In this document: positions 9,291-20,700 of the stretch, piece after piece
How the letters are laid out: every line of letters starts with the position of its first letter
How positions within the stretch are numbered: the stretch's first letter is position 1
Assembly: GCA_018830485.1 (NCBI GenBank)
Contig: JAHJRQ010000024.1
Location: forward strand, 1-64,000
Length of the DNA: 64,000 nucleotides
Source: Pseudomonadota bacterium
GTDB taxonomy: Bacteria; Desulfobacterota; Desulfobulbia; Desulfobulbales; Desulfurivibrionaceae
Direction: 5' to 3'
Translations under genes and position numbers: made by a program
Notes under the pieces: generated by a model
What the model saw: the letters and a program-made list of their open reading frames with translations, nothing else
Database searches by the model: none
Told to the model about the DNA's origin: nothing

Positions 9291-10400
9291 ATGGTCCGTT
9301 TTTTTGGAAGTACGCGTTTGCCCTCCGCCGGGTGTCTCCTGTTTTTTTTCGCCCTGCTCTGGGCAAGCCTTTTCATCTCGCCGCCCCAAGGCCAGGCCGC
9401 CCCCCCGCCGAAAAAGCCCCAGGATTTGGTGTTCCTCAACTGGCCCGACTACATGGATCAGGGGTTGATCAGGAAGTTCGAAAAACTGCACGGGGTCAAG
9501 GTCCGCCAAGTGTATTACGAAACCGAGGAGGAGCAGGAGCGGCTGCTTTCGCTGACCAACGGCAAGGGGTATGACGTGGTGCTGGTGAGCAGGATCAACG
9601 GCCTGTCGTATCTCAACCGGAAGTGGCTGGCCCCGGTGGATGCCGCCGGCGTTCCGAACATCAGGCACATAGATCCCGCCTGGGGGCGGCTGTCCCCGGA
9701 ATTCATGAAGCATGCGGTCCCTTTTTCCTGGGGAACCTTGGGGATCGTTTACCGGAAGGATCTGGTCAAGGGCGAGGTGCGCGGCTGGAAGGATCTGCTC
9801 GCGCCCCAGGAGGAGTTGCGCGGGAAAATCCTCATGATCAAGGATCGGCGGGACGCCATGGTGCCGGCCCTGAAAATGCTGGGGTATTCGGTGAACAGCA
9901 CCAGCATGGCGGAACTGGACGCTGCCGAAAGGACGATGCTTGCCCAGAAGCCTTTTGTTAAAAAGTACGGCTATCCCGCTTTGGACAAAAAATCTCAATT
10001 GGTCAAGGGAGATATCTGGATGGCCATGGTGTATAGCGGTGATGCCGTGACGCTTCAGGAACTCAACAAAAACATAGCCTTTGCCTTTCCCGAGGAAGGC
10101 ACCAGCCTCTGGCTGGACAATCTCGTGGTCATGAACTCTTCCTCGAAAAAAAATCTGGCCATGGCCTTTATTAATTTTCTCAATGAGCCGGAAAATGCTG
10201 CGCAGCTTGCCGAGCATATCTTCCTGGCAACCCCCAATCTGGCTGCGAAAAAACTGCTTTCCCCCGAACACCTGAGGAATACAATTATCTGGCCCGATGA
10301 AAAAGCCATGCTCGGTTCCGAGCTGTATGGGCCCTTGCCGGCGCGGGTGGAAAAACGGTATAATTCCATTTTTCTGAAAACCTCCGAAGGGCTCCGCTAG
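9291..10400 (+). CDS. PotD/PotF-like extracellular solute-binding protein
   Basis: 369 residues with a signal peptide (CLLFFFALLWASLFIS, probable cleavage after QGQAA). The mature part reads as a type-2 periplasmic binding protein of the spermidine/putrescine kind: LVFLNWPDYMDQGLIRKFEK near the start, YDVVLVSRINGLSYL, then VPFSWGTLGIVYRKD and WMAMVYSGDAVTLQELN. No ABC permease or ATPase gene is nearby. Instead a two-membrane-segment hybrid kinase starts 61 bp downstream, so the protein may deliver a ligand to that sensor rather than to a transporter. The ATG at 9291 has GGGAG 7 nt upstream. Confidence 0.8.
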   Translation: MVRFFGSTRLPSAGCLLFFFALLWASLFISPPQGQAAPPPKKPQDLVFLNWPDYMDQGLIRKFEKLHGVKVRQVYYETEEEQERLLSLTNGKGYDVVLVSRINGLSYLNRKWLAPVDAAGVPNIRHIDPAWGRLSPEFMKHAVPFSWGTLGIVYRKDLVKGEVRGWKDLLAPQEELRGKILMIKDRRDAMVPALKMLGYSVNSTSMAELDAAERTMLAQKPFVKKYGYPALDKKSQLVKGDIWMAMVYSGDAVTLQELNKNIAFAFPEEGTSLWLDNLVVMNSSSKKNLAMAFINFLNEPENAAQLAEHIFLATPNLAAKKLLSPEHLRNTIIWPDEKAMLGSELYGPLPARVEKRYNSIFLKTSEGLR

Positions 10401-10461
10401 GCATGGCCTTTGGTTTTCATCTCGACTCAAGGGTTCCTTTTATACAAGGCCGTGATTTTCC

Positions 10462-13269
10462 ATGAGACTTCGGACAAAAATCAGTCTGCTCCTGCTTCCG
10501 CTCATCGCCCTCCCTTTCTTGGGGACCGGCGTGTTTGTTTCGGCCAGGCTTTCCGAGTATGCCCGCGAAACCGCCTTTTCCCAGGCAGATGCGCTTGTGG
10601 GCCAGGTTAAGAACAATCTCGTTTCCTACCTGGATATTTCCCGGGCCAATCTTGAGCTTTTTTCCCGTTCCGACCTGCTCAAAAGCTACATGATGATCCC
10701 CGATGAGCAGACCCGCTACGCCATTTTCCAGAATCCGCTCCTCACCCAGTTTGCCAAATACATGGAGGTCTATCCCGAGTACTACGAAATGCGGGTGCTC
10801 TTGCCCGATGGCTATGAAGATGCCCGGGTTGTTCATGGGGAGGTGGCCAACGCCACCGAGGAAGAGCACGAGTCCGCATGGTTTCAGCGCATGCGCGAAA
10901 GCGGGGAGGAGTGTTTCTTTCAGTTGGCGGTCAATGCTGACAATCAGAGGAGTGTGGTCTATTTTTCCAAAAAACTTGTCTATGAAAATGATCCGGAGCA
11001 GGGGGTGTTGTTGGACAAGTTGCTGAAAGGCTATCTGGTTCTCACCATTGAGCCGAATTTTCTGGCCAGGCCGGTGCGCGAAACGAAAATCGGCGCCAAC
11101 GGGCGGATGTTTTTCGTGAACGGGGGAGGACAGATTCTTTTCAGGAGCCCTGAAGACAACCTGCCGGAAACCCTGCCTTCCGGCCTGTTGAGCGCCCTGC
11201 GGCACGATCCGGAGCGATTTTTGTTTACCAACGAGTTGCCCCAGCCGTCCTATTGCAAACTGAGCCAGGTGGCGCCGGATCTCTGGCTTGGGGCCGTATT
11301 GCCGGAGAAGGATCTGCTGGCCGCCGGGCGCAACCTCCAGGCGCTCATCCTCTGCATCACCCTGGGGATTGTCCTGCTGCTTTCCCTTGTTTTGTTTTTC
11401 GGTCTCAAACGGTTTTTCGTCGATCCTCTTTCCTGGTTGGTTGCTTCAAGCCGGGGGGTGGGCAAGGGCGAGCTGAAAAAAATAGAGATCCAGGCCGAGC
11501 GGAGCGATGAAATCGGCGAATTGCTCCACACCTTCAACACCATGGTGGATGACCTGAGCGTATCGCGCCGGGATCTTCTCGACCAGCAGGAGCTGCTGGA
11601 GCAAAGGGTCAGGGAGCGCACTCAACATCTGGTCGAGGTGAACAGGGAGCTTGAAGTCGCCCGCCATGAGGCGGAACAGGCCAATCAACTAAAAAGTGAG
11701 TTCTTGGCCAATATGAGTCATGAAATCCGTACTCCCATGAACGGGGTGATCGGCATGACCCAGCTTCTGCTCAGCACCACCTTGAGCAAGGAGCAGACCG
11801 AATACGCCGAAACCGTGTATTCATCGGCAGAGAACCTCCTGCATATCATCAACGATATCCTCGATTTTTCAAAGATCGAGGCCGGAAAGCTGGAGCTGGA
11901 GTCCATCGAGTTCCGGCTGCGGGATCTGGCCGAGGATACCGCGGAGATGTTTGCCCAGATCGCCCATGCCAAACGGCTTGAGATTCTGGCCTATGTCGCC
12001 CTGGACCTGCCCCGGGTTGTGGTGGGAGATCCCACCCGGTTGAGGCAGGTGATCACCAATCTGGTGGGCAACGCCCTTAAGTTTACCGCCAAGGGTTCGG
12101 TGTGCATTAAGATTACCCGGGCTAACGATAAAGCTGCGCCCGGCGCTGGAATGATTCCGATCCGGGTGGAGGTGGAGGATACCGGCATCGGCATTCCCAA
12201 GGAGGCGCAGGGGAGGTTGTTTAAGTCCTTTACCCAGCTTGATGGTTCCTACACCCGGCAATATGGCGGGACCGGCCTGGGACTGGCTATTTGCAAGCAA
12301 CTGGTGGAAATGATGCATGGCGTCTTGCAGGTGGAAAGCGCGCCCGGACGGGGCAGCAATTTTCAGTTCGTGCTGGAGCTTGCGCACGGCAGGCCGGAAA
12401 CGGCTGCCGATCCCTGGGCGGAAACCATGGCGGCCTTGCGGGGAAAACGTGTCGTGCTGGCGGCCCGGGAACCGGCTTGCCGACGGTTGCTTGCCGCTAT
12501 TCTTGCCGAACTGCATGTGACAGCGCACACCGTGGAAAACGGAGAGCAAGCCCTGGCTTTGTGCTGCGAGGAGCGGCAGGCCGGGCGATCATTTGACGGC
12601 GTCCTTGCCGAGGCGGAGATGGAGGGCCTGGATGGCTGGAGCCTGGCCCGGGAATTGAAACAGCAGGAGGAAGGAAAAACCCCGGTGGCTCTGATGCTGA
12701 CCGCGGTTGATCAACGGGAAAGCGTGGGGGAATGGGGGACGGACCTTGGCGAGTATCTTCTGCCCAAACCCATCAAGTTGGAGCGGTTGGTCAGGGTGCT
12801 GGCCAAGATGTTCGGCCTGGCCATGGGGACGGATGGAGAGTCGCGGCAGGCTGCGATTTCCTGGGGAGAGGGCGAGGACACCCTGCCGCCGCTCACCATT
12901 CTGGTGGCGGAGGATAATCCGGTCAATCAGCGGCTGGCCGTGCGGATGCTTGAGAAAAAAGGGCACACCGTGCGTGTCGCCAACAATGGCAAGGAAGCGG
13001 TGGCCGCCTTTGAACGGGAATCTTTCGACCTCATCCTCATGGATATCCAGATGCCCGAGATGGATGGCTTTGCCGCCACCGGGCTTATCCGTTCCCTGGA
13101 GAAAAACCACGGCGGGCATATGCCGATCATCGCCCTCACCGCCCATGCGATCCAGGGGTACAAGGAACAATGCCTCGCCGCGGGAATGGATGATTACTGC
13201 GTAAAACCGATTCAGGCCAAGAACCTGTTTCAGACCATGGCCGAGGTTTTGCAAAAACAGCGGGGATAG
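10462..13269 (+). CDS. Hybrid sensor histidine kinase with two receiver domains
   Basis: 935 residues. TM1 is at about 8-28 and a periplasmic sensor at 30-285 (double-Cache-like in size). TM2 ([19 protein letters not shown]) is followed by HAMP ([20 protein letters not shown]) and a coiled coil. HisKA carries [19 protein letters not shown] and HATPase carries [16 protein letters not shown] and GGTGLGL. Receiver 1 (about 660-790) has LAEAEMEG where the phosphoacceptor Asp should be, so it is a pseudo-receiver. Receiver 2 (about 810-930) is canonical, with ILVAEDN and [13 protein letters not shown]. The phosphate probably goes from His to the second receiver. The binding-protein gene upstream is a candidate ligand source. 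Confidence 0.9.
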   Translation: MRLRTKISLLLLPLIALPFLGTGVFVSARLSEYARETAFSQADALVGQVKNNLVSYLDISRANLELFSRSDLLKSYMMIPDEQTRYAIFQNPLLTQFAKYMEVYPEYYEMRVLLPDGYEDARVVHGEVANATEEEHESAWFQRMRESGEECFFQLAVNADNQRSVVYFSKKLVYENDPEQGVLLDKLLKGYLVLTIEPNFLARPVRETKIGANGRMFFVNGGGQILFRSPEDNLPETLPSGLLSALRHDPERFLFTNELPQPSYCKLSQVAPDLWLGAVLPEKDLLAAGRNLQALILCITLGIVLLLSLVLFFGLKRFFVDPLSWLVASSRGVGKGELKKIEIQAERSDEIGELLHTFNTMVDDLSVSRRDLLDQQELLEQRVRERTQHLVEVNRELEVARHEAEQANQLKSEFLANMSHEIRTPMNGVIGMTQLLLSTTLSKEQTEYAETVYSSAENLLHIINDILDFSKIEAGKLELESIEFRLRDLAEDTAEMFAQIAHAKRLEILAYVALDLPRVVVGDPTRLRQVITNLVGNALKFTAKGSVCIKITRANDKAAPGAGMIPIRVEVEDTGIGIPKEAQGRLFKSFTQLDGSYTRQYGGTGLGLAICKQLVEMMHGVLQVESAPGRGSNFQFVLELAHGRPETAADPWAETMAALRGKRVVLAAREPACRRLLAAILAELHVTAHTVENGEQALALCCEERQAGRSFDGVLAEAEMEGLDGWSLARELKQQEEGKTPVALMLTAVDQRESVGEWGTDLGEYLLPKPIKLERLVRVLAKMFGLAMGTDGESRQAAISWGEGEDTLPPLTILVAEDNPVNQRLAVRMLEKKGHTVRVANNGKEAVAAFERESFDLILMDIQMPEMDGFAATGLIRSLEKNHGGHMPIIALTAHAIQGYKEQCLAAGMDDYCVKPIQAKNLFQTMAEVLQKQRG

Positions 13270-13394
13270 GGGGTTGCCCGATTCTTTGCCGGTCGTGCGC
13301 TTTTGATTATTTAGTTGAGTAATTTGCCGCTTTCTTATAATTGTAATGGATATCGTTCTTTCTGGGCACTATCCCGACACATTGGAGCCTTTAC

Positions 13395-14363
13395 ATGAGT
13401 CAAGCCGCTGGGTACAAAACCGATATTCTTCTGCAGGCCGGGACAAATGAGCTGGAAATCATTACCTTTTTTCTCCAGTGGCACGATCAGACCAACGACT
13501 CCGTCAGCAGGACGGCATACGGCATCAATGCCGCCAAGGTCCGGGAGCTGGTGGCCATGCCGGAAAATTTGACCGAGATCCCGGATAGCGTCGCGGCCAT
13601 GAAGGGCGTTTTTCTGCTGCGGGACCGGACCATCCCTCTGGTCGATCTCTGCGAATGGTTTGACTATGTCCCTGACCTTTCCCCGGAGGCAAAAGCAAAA
13701 TGGGTGGTCATTGTCACCGAGATCAACGGCAAGTTTTTCGGTTTTGTCGCCCATGGGGTGGATAAGGTGTACCGGGTGAGCTGGACGAAAATCATGCCGC
13801 CGCCGCCGATTATCTCCCACTACAGCAGCCTCACCGGGGTGTGTCTGGTGGACGGCAATATCATCCAGATGGTTGATTTCGAGAGTATCATCGCCTCCAT
13901 CGACCCCAGCATGGTTATAGATTCCGATGCGCATTCCATTTCGGAGCGTCCCGAGGCGGATCAGCTCAACAAGGCCGTGATCATTGCCGATGATTCGCGG
14001 GTTATTCAGGATCAGATTCGAAAAACTCTGGAAAGGGCGGGATACCGGGTTGTCGCCCATTCCGACGGGCAGGATGCCTGGGAGTATCTGGAAAAACTGA
14101 GAATCAACGGCACCCTGCACGATGAGGTGTTGGCCGTGGTCAGCGATATCGAAATGCCGCGCATGGACGGGCATAATCTGTGTAAACGGATCAAGGAAAA
14201 TACTGGCTACGAAGGCATTCCCGTTATGCTTTTCTCTTCGTTGGTCAACGATCTAGCCCTGCATAAAGGACATGCCGTGGGCGCTGACGATCAAATATCC
14301 AAGCCAGAACTTGGCCAGCTTGTCATCAGACTGCAGGACTGTCTCCGTCGCTTTGCGGCTTGA
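13395..14363 (+). CDS. cheV: CheV-type chemotaxis coupling protein (CheW-REC)
   Basis: 322 residues. An N-terminal CheW-like domain (about 10-175; LEIITFFLQ, GINAAKVRELVAMPE, LLRDRTIPLVDLCEWF) is followed by a receiver (about 190-320; VIIADDSRVIQDQIRKTLE, phosphoacceptor in VVSDIEMPRMDG, Lys in DDQISKPE). CheV couples chemoreceptors to CheA and may adapt through phosphorylation. No cheA, methyl-accepting protein or flagellar gene is in the window. GGAG lies 7 nt before the ATG. Confidence 0.9.
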   Translation: MSQAAGYKTDILLQAGTNELEIITFFLQWHDQTNDSVSRTAYGINAAKVRELVAMPENLTEIPDSVAAMKGVFLLRDRTIPLVDLCEWFDYVPDLSPEAKAKWVVIVTEINGKFFGFVAHGVDKVYRVSWTKIMPPPPIISHYSSLTGVCLVDGNIIQMVDFESIIASIDPSMVIDSDAHSISERPEADQLNKAVIIADDSRVIQDQIRKTLERAGYRVVAHSDGQDAWEYLEKLRINGTLHDEVLAVVSDIEMPRMDGHNLCKRIKENTGYEGIPVMLFSSLVNDLALHKGHAVGADDQISKPELGQLVIRLQDCLRRFAA

Positions 14364-14403
14364 TCCTCTGTCGTAGCTCTTCCGCATGGTGTCGGGTAAG
14401 GTC

Positions 14404-17400
14404 ATGAAAAGCGCCATGCACATCTATCGATCCAACAGGGTTGAGTCCCTGCTGGATTCGTTGGCGGACGTTTTGCGTACGCCCCTTTCCTCGCCCTTTG
14501 CCCCGGAATGTATCGTCGTGCAAAGCAAGGGCATGGCGACCTGGCTTGCCATGCAGCTTTCCGGCAGGTTCGGAGTGTGGGCCAATCCTGATTTTCCCCA
14601 TCCCCGGCAGTTTGTCCAGCGGGTGCTGCGGGCAACGCTAGGCGAAGGGGGCGATCTGGTGCAGAGGTACAGCCGGGAAAGGCTTGCCTTTGTGATCTGC
14701 TCCCTGCTCGATGACTGCCGCCGTGATCCCGATTTTTCCCCCCTGACCTCTTACCTTTCCGATGGCCCGGTGAGCAAGAAGCTCCAGTTGGCCAGGCAGA
14801 TCGCCCATCTCTTTGATCAATACGCGGTGTACCGGCCCGCGATGATCCTTGCCTGGGAGGAAGGAGAGAACCGGGCCTTTTCCCATGATCTGGCCGAGGA
14901 TCTCTGGCAGCCCAAGCTGTGGCGGCAACTGGTAGCGCATCTTGGCTGCTGCTCTCCTGCCAGGCTCATGCAGCGAGCCAGGCAGGCGCTGGCCGCCGGC
15001 GTGATTCCCTTTCCCCGTCATCTTCCCGCCAGGGTTTCCCTGTTCGGCATCGACACCCTGCCCCCCATGTATCTCGACATCATGGGGGAGATGGCGCACA
15101 TCCTGCCGGTGCATTTTCATCTCTTCTCCCCAACGGAAGGCTACTTTGGGGACATCCGCTCCCAGGGAGAGGCCCACCGCGCCCTGGCCCGTTTGCCTTC
15201 CGGCTTGGACGAAGCGGACCTCTCTCTGGAGATCGGCCATCCGCTGCTTGCCTCCATGGGCGGCATGGCCCGGGATTTTCAGGAGGTTCTTGAAGGCTCG
15301 GTTGCCTATGTCGAGGCGGGGGAGCAGTACTTGGGCCATGGTGCGCCGCGCACCATGCTGGAGGTGCTGCACAACGATATCCTGCAGCTCTGCCATCGCT
15401 CTCCGGCAGGCGGCAACGCCGCGCCCGTACTCTTGGGCGAGGATGATGATTCCCTCCGCATCCATGCCTGCCACAGCCGTCTCCGCGAGGTCGAGGTGTT
15501 GCAGGATCAGCTGCTGGCCCTGCTCGAGGATGATCCGGCTCTTACCCCCCGCGAGATCGTGGTCATGTTGCCCGATGTTTCCGCCTATGCCCCGCTCATC
15601 GAGGCGGTTTTCGGGCTCTCTCCGGAGGACAAGCGTTTTATCCCCTTTCGCATTGCGGACCGCTCTCTGTTGAGCGAAGCGTCGCTCATCGATGTGTTCT
15701 TCCGTTTTCTCCAGATGGTCCCCGGCAGGATGCCGGTTTCAGAGGTTCTGGAACTGCTGGCCTGCGAGGCGGTCCAGCAGCATTATGCCATTACCCCGGA
15801 GGAACTGCCAAGGATCCGGCTTTGGGTGGAAAAGGCCGGGATCCGGTGGGGGATCGACGAGTCGCACCGGGAGACGCTGCAACAGCCCAAGGAGCGGCAG
15901 AACACCTGGCGCTTCGGCTTTGACCGACTGGCCTTGGGTTATGCCGTCCGCGCGGACGGGGCATTCCTGGGCGATGTCCTGCCCTATGAGGAGATCGAGG
16001 GGCAGGGCGCTGAGCTTGCCGGTCGGTTTATCCATTTTTGCGAGACCCTCTTTGGTGCGGCGGGCAAGCTCTCCACCGCCAAGGAGATACCGGAATGGCA
16101 CCGTGTTCTCACCGAGCTGCTGGCAGCCCTGTTTCCGGAGGAGTCGCCCCAGGCGTGGCAAGTGCAGAAGATTCGGGACAATCTGGCCCAGATAGCCCTT
16201 GAGGCGCAGGATGCCGGGTTCAGCCAGCTCCTGGATCTCAACGGCATCAGTATTCTCCTCAAGGAGAAACTCTCCGGCCAGGCCACGGCCCAGGGTTTTC
16301 TTGAGGGCGGCCTTACCTTCTGCGGCATGCTGCCCATGCGCTCGATCCCCTTTAAGGTTGTCTGTCTGCTGGGCATGAACGACGGGGAGTTTCCCCGGGT
16401 GGAGCATCCGCAGAGCTTTGACCTGATCGCCCGGTACCCGAAGCTGGGCGACCGGTCCAAGCGCAGCGATGACCGCTATGTTTTTCTTGAGGCCCTGCTG
16501 GCCAGCCGCGGGAAGGTCCTTGTTTTTTATCAGGGCAATACCTTGCGGGACGGCAAGGAGATTCCGCCTGCCGTGGTGGTGGAAGAGCTGGTGGATTGCC
16601 TGGCCGAGAGTTTCTTGCGCGATTCCGAACCTTCCGGCTCCGCCACTTTTGCCGAGCACCGGAAAAAAATGGCGGAGCGCCTTGTGGTCCGTCATCCCCT
16701 GCAGCCTTTCAGCCGGAAGTACTTTTCCGGCGCTGACCAAAGGTTGTGCAGTTTTGGCGCGGAATACTGCCGGGCGGCCCAGGCAAAAGAATCAGGGGTG
16801 CGGCGCAGGCATGCCTTCCTGCCCGCGCCCCTGCGGCCCGTTGCTGCTGATCCTGTCTCGATTTCTCTTGGTGATCTGTCCCGCTATTTTTCGCATCCGG
16901 TCCGCTGGTTTCTTGAAAACCGGCTTGCCATTTTTTTGCAGGAGAGAAACCGCGAGTTCCGGGACCGTGAGCCCATCCATCTTGATTCCCTGGAAAAATA
17001 CCAGTTGAGCCGGGATCTCCTGGCCATGCACGGGGAGGGGTCGGCCAGCCCGGAAATTCTGCTCACCCGTTGGCGGGGCGAGGGGCGGATTCCTTTGGGA
17101 CAGGCTGCCCATGCGGTTTTTGCCGAGATTCTGGATACCGTGCGCCCCATTGTGGAGCAGATTCTTGCATACGGGCCAGGCCCGGCGGATCGCGAACTGC
17201 CTCCTCTGCGCCGGGAAATCCATCTTGCGCAGGATGTTGCCCTGCACGGTGAGTTGCATTCCAGATATCCCTCCGGCCACATCTATTGGACCAACAGCCT
17301 GCTCCATGGCAAGATCCTGCTGCCGGTCTGGCTGGAGCATCTTTTTCTTTCCGCCGTTGCCCCGTCCGATCAGCGCTGTGAAACAACGGTGATCGGCAGA

Positions 17401-17796
17401 GGAAGCGACAAAGGCACGGCCCAGGTGTTGCGCTTTTCTTCGGTTCCCGAGGCCGCTGGCGTGCTCCATGATCTTGCCTCCCTTTTTGCAGTAGGATTGA
17501 ACACGCCTTTGGTGTTTTTCCCTAAAAGCGGCCTCGCCTTTGCCCGGGCCATGTGTTCCGCAAAAGGGACCGAGCAAGAAAAAATCATTGGCGCCTGTGC
17601 CAAGGCGGAGGAGGAGTATCGCGGCAGCGAATTTGCCTCCGGAGAGGGGGAAGACGCATACTGCCGCCAACTTTTTGGTGAGGTCCTGCCCGTTTCCCCG
17701 GGCTATGCCCTGTATGCGGAGGACAACTCCCCGCCCTTTACCGAGCTTGCCACCCGGATTTTCATGCCCATGCTCAACCATATGGAGGAGTTATGA
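14404..17796 (+). CDS. recC: Exodeoxyribonuclease V gamma subunit RecC
   Basis: About 1130 residues, the expected RecC length. It begins MHIYRSNRVESLLDSLAD like E. coli RecC, then PECIVVQSKGMATWLAMQLS, and contains the inactive-helicase-like core (EDDDSLRIHACHSRLREVEVLQDQL, LPMRSIPFKVVCLLGMNDGEFPR). RecC recognises Chi in the RecBCD repair complex. The frame opens at 14386. ATG codons at 14404 and 14416 are both possible, and alignment with E. coli favours 14416. The stop overlaps recB by 4 bp (ATGA). Confidence 0.92.
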   Translation: MKSAMHIYRSNRVESLLDSLADVLRTPLSSPFAPECIVVQSKGMATWLAMQLSGRFGVWANPDFPHPRQFVQRVLRATLGEGGDLVQRYSRERLAFVICSLLDDCRRDPDFSPLTSYLSDGPVSKKLQLARQIAHLFDQYAVYRPAMILAWEEGENRAFSHDLAEDLWQPKLWRQLVAHLGCCSPARLMQRARQALAAGVIPFPRHLPARVSLFGIDTLPPMYLDIMGEMAHILPVHFHLFSPTEGYFGDIRSQGEAHRALARLPSGLDEADLSLEIGHPLLASMGGMARDFQEVLEGSVAYVEAGEQYLGHGAPRTMLEVLHNDILQLCHRSPAGGNAAPVLLGEDDDSLRIHACHSRLREVEVLQDQLLALLEDDPALTPREIVVMLPDVSAYAPLIEAVFGLSPEDKRFIPFRIADRSLLSEASLIDVFFRFLQMVPGRMPVSEVLELLACEAVQQHYAITPEELPRIRLWVEKAGIRWGIDESHRETLQQPKERQNTWRFGFDRLALGYAVRADGAFLGDVLPYEEIEGQGAELAGRFIHFCETLFGAAGKLSTAKEIPEWHRVLTELLAALFPEESPQAWQVQKIRDNLAQIALEAQDAGFSQLLDLNGISILLKEKLSGQATAQGFLEGGLTFCGMLPMRSIPFKVVCLLGMNDGEFPRVEHPQSFDLIARYPKLGDRSKRSDDRYVFLEALLASRGKVLVFYQGNTLRDGKEIPPAVVVEELVDCLAESFLRDSEPSGSATFAEHRKKMAERLVVRHPLQPFSRKYFSGADQRLCSFGAEYCRAAQAKESGVRRRHAFLPAPLRPVAADPVSISLGDLSRYFSHPVRWFLENRLAIFLQERNREFRDREPIHLDSLEKYQLSRDLLAMHGEGSASPEILLTRWRGEGRIPLGQAAHAVFAEILDTVRPIVEQILAYGPGPADRELPPLRREIHLAQDVALHGELHSRYPSGHIYWTNSLLHGKILLPVWLEHLFLSAVAPSDQRCETTVIGRGSDKGTAQVLRFSSVPEAAGVLHDLASLFAVGLNTPLVFFPKSGLAFARAMCSAKGTEQEKIIGACAKAEEEYRGSEFASGEGEDAYCRQLFGEVLPVSPGYALYAEDNSPPFTELATRIFMPMLNHMEEL

Positions 17797-20700
17797 GCCG
17801 GGGTTTTGATCCGCTTCTCATAGCCACCACCGGCGTGCAGCTCATTGAGGCCAGCGCCGGCACCGGCAAGACCTATTCCATCACCTCCCTCTACCTGCGT
17901 CTCTTGCTGGAGCGGAGGCTGACCGTGGAGCAGATTCTGGTGGTCACCTTCACCGAGGCGGCCACCGCCGAATTGCATGAACGGATCAGGACCCGGCTGC
18001 GCACTGCGGTGCAGGGGTTTCAGGAGCAGGACGGCGGCAATGACCCATTTTTATGTCAGCTTCTGGAGCAAAGCCCCGACCATGAGGCGGACCGCCGTTT
18101 GCTCGCCCGGGCGGTAAGCGATATCGACAAGGCGGCGGTTTCCACCATCCACGGCTTCGCCCGTCGGGTTTTGCAGCAGCATGCCCTGGAAACCGGTCTG
18201 CTCTTCGAGCTGGAGCTCACCGGCGCCACCCAACGGTTGGTGCAGGAGATCGCCGACGATTACTGGAGCAGCTTTTTTTACGCCCTGGATCATCGACTGG
18301 CGAGCCTGGTGCGACAAGGCGTTTCCCCTGCCCAATTGCGTGGGCTGACCCGGGAAGCGATCCGGCACGGTGATTTTGCCATTGTCGGCGAAGTTCCTTC
18401 GGAGGATGGGCTATCATCCCTGATGCAGGAGTATTTCCGGCTCTATGTTGAGGCGCGTGATTGCTGGCAGGAGCAACGCGAAGCGCTGGCCCAATATTTT
18501 TCCCTGGCGGAGGGGGTGACAAAGCCCTTTAAAACGCTGCTCACCAATGGCCTGTTGGACCGGATTGCTGATTTTTTTGCCCAGGACGAGCCGGCGGCCT
18601 TTGGTGTGCCGCGACATACGGAACTGCTTGGCGGGGAAAATATCTTTCAGCCGGATGGCAAGGTGTTTACGGCCACGGCCCTGAAAAAAGGGGGGACTTC
18701 TGATAATCCCTTTTTCGAGGTATGGGGCAGATTGCTTGCCCAGGCCGAGGTCCTGGGCGCAAGGTGCCAGGCGCGGTTTCTTGGTGGGGCGGCGCGCTAT
18801 ATCCGGGCGGAATTGCCCAAACGGTTGCTTGCCGGTCAGCAGCAATCCTTTGACGAACTCCTCACCGGGCTGGACCGGGCTCTGCGAGGTCCACAGGGGG
18901 CACCGCTTGCCCAACAGATCCGCAGCCGCTTTCCAGTGGCCCTCATCGATGAGTTTCAGGACACCGATCCGGTCCAGTACCGCATCTTCCGGACCATCTA
19001 TGGGCAAGGGGGCAAGGAGGCGCTTTTTCTGATCGGCGACCCCAAGCAGGCGATCTACGGTTTCCGGGGCGCGGATATCTATGCCTACCTGGAGGCCGCC
19101 GGTCAGGCGGAAGCTGAAAAACACACGATGACCACCAACTGGCGGGCCGACCGGAAGATGGTCGCCGCGCTGAACGCTCTTTTCGGCGGGCTGGCCCACC
19201 CCTTTGTCGATGGCCGGATCAGCTACGCCCAGGTTGCTGCGCGGCCAGGGGCGGAGGATCTCTGGCAATCCCCGAGCCTCGGCTCATCCCCCCTGCAGTT
19301 TCTCACCCTGCCCGAGGACCTCTGCGGAGTCAAGGGGAAGCGTCTGATCAAGAAACAGCTTCTTGCCCTGATCCCCGATCTGGTGGCCGGGGATGTCGCC
19401 GGGCTGCTTGCCGGGGATACGAGGATCGGGGAGCGCTCCCTTCGGGCCGCAGACATTGCCGTGCTGGTCCGCACCAATACCCAGGCCGCGGAGATCCAGA
19501 GAGCTTTGCGGAGCAGGGGCGTCAACGGGGTGCTCCAGAGCAAGGCCAGCGTCTGGGCCAGTACCGAAGCGCAGGAGTGTCTGCGTCTTCTCGCGGCGGT
19601 GGCAGAGCCGGGCAACGAACAATTGCTCCGCAAGGTTCTGGCCACCACGATGCTCGGCTTTACCGGAAATGATCTGGACCGCCTCAACCAGGCGGAATCC
19701 GAGCTCTACGCACTCATGGGGCGCGTAGCTGCCTGGCAGGAGGTCTGGCGGAAAAACGGGGTCATGCGGATGCTGCTGGCGGCCTGGCAGGAGCATTCCG
19801 TTACCGAACGCCTGCTCGTGCTGGAAGATGGAGAGCGGAGACTGACCAATCTGCGGCATCTTGGTGAACTGCTCCAGGAGACGGAGAGCCGGAACCATTT
19901 CAGCCCGGAGATGCTGGTGGATTGGCTCAGCCAGACCATCACCGCGGACGAGAGTGGCGAAGAGGCGGAACTGCGGCTGGAAAGCGACGAGGATGCCGTG
20001 CAACTGGTGACCATCCACCGCAGCAAGGGGCTTGAGTATCCGATTGTCTATTGCCCCTATCTCTGCCTGGGGGGAGGCGGCACATCCAAGCAGCCCTTTG
20101 TCTCCCTCCATGATCCGGAGGTCGGCTGGCAGGGGAGGATCGTCCTCTTTCCCGATGATGCGGCCCGGGCTCTGGCGTCTGGCGAGCGCTTTGCCGAAGA
20201 GCTGCGCCTTGCCTATGTGGCCATGACCCGGGCCCGGCATGCATGTCATATCTTCTGGGCGCCGGTCTCCGGGTACGACAGCAGCGCGCTGGCCTGGCTC
20301 CTGCATGGCGATCAGGCCGAACCGGAAACAGCAAGCCCGGAGGGTTTGCAAGAGCAGCTCAAGGGATGCACCGGTCAGGAGCTGTTGGCCAGGCTGCAGG
20401 CTCGAGCCAAGGCGAGTGAAGGCTGGCAGGTCCGGCAGGTGCACGTGGTTTCGGCTTCGATTGACAAAGCAGCCAAGCCGGAGGTCCCTCTGTTCCTGTC
20501 CTGCCGGGTTCCGGGCCGTACGCTCAAACAGGTCTGGCGGATCGGCAGCTTCTCCCATCTCACCGCCCAGTCCGGCCATGACTTTGGACAACGGGAGCCG
20601 GAAGCCGGGGCAGAGGGTTCGGAGCCGTCTCTGTATATGGAAAGTGTTTCCGTTTCCCAGCTTCCATTGGCCCAGTTTCCCAAGGGGCCGGTGGCCGGGA

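Noticed and set aside
14386-14404. Frame start at 14386 as the recC start
   Set aside because: The extra residues are not in RecC and the alignment with E. coli begins at 14416; the true start is 14404 or 14416.
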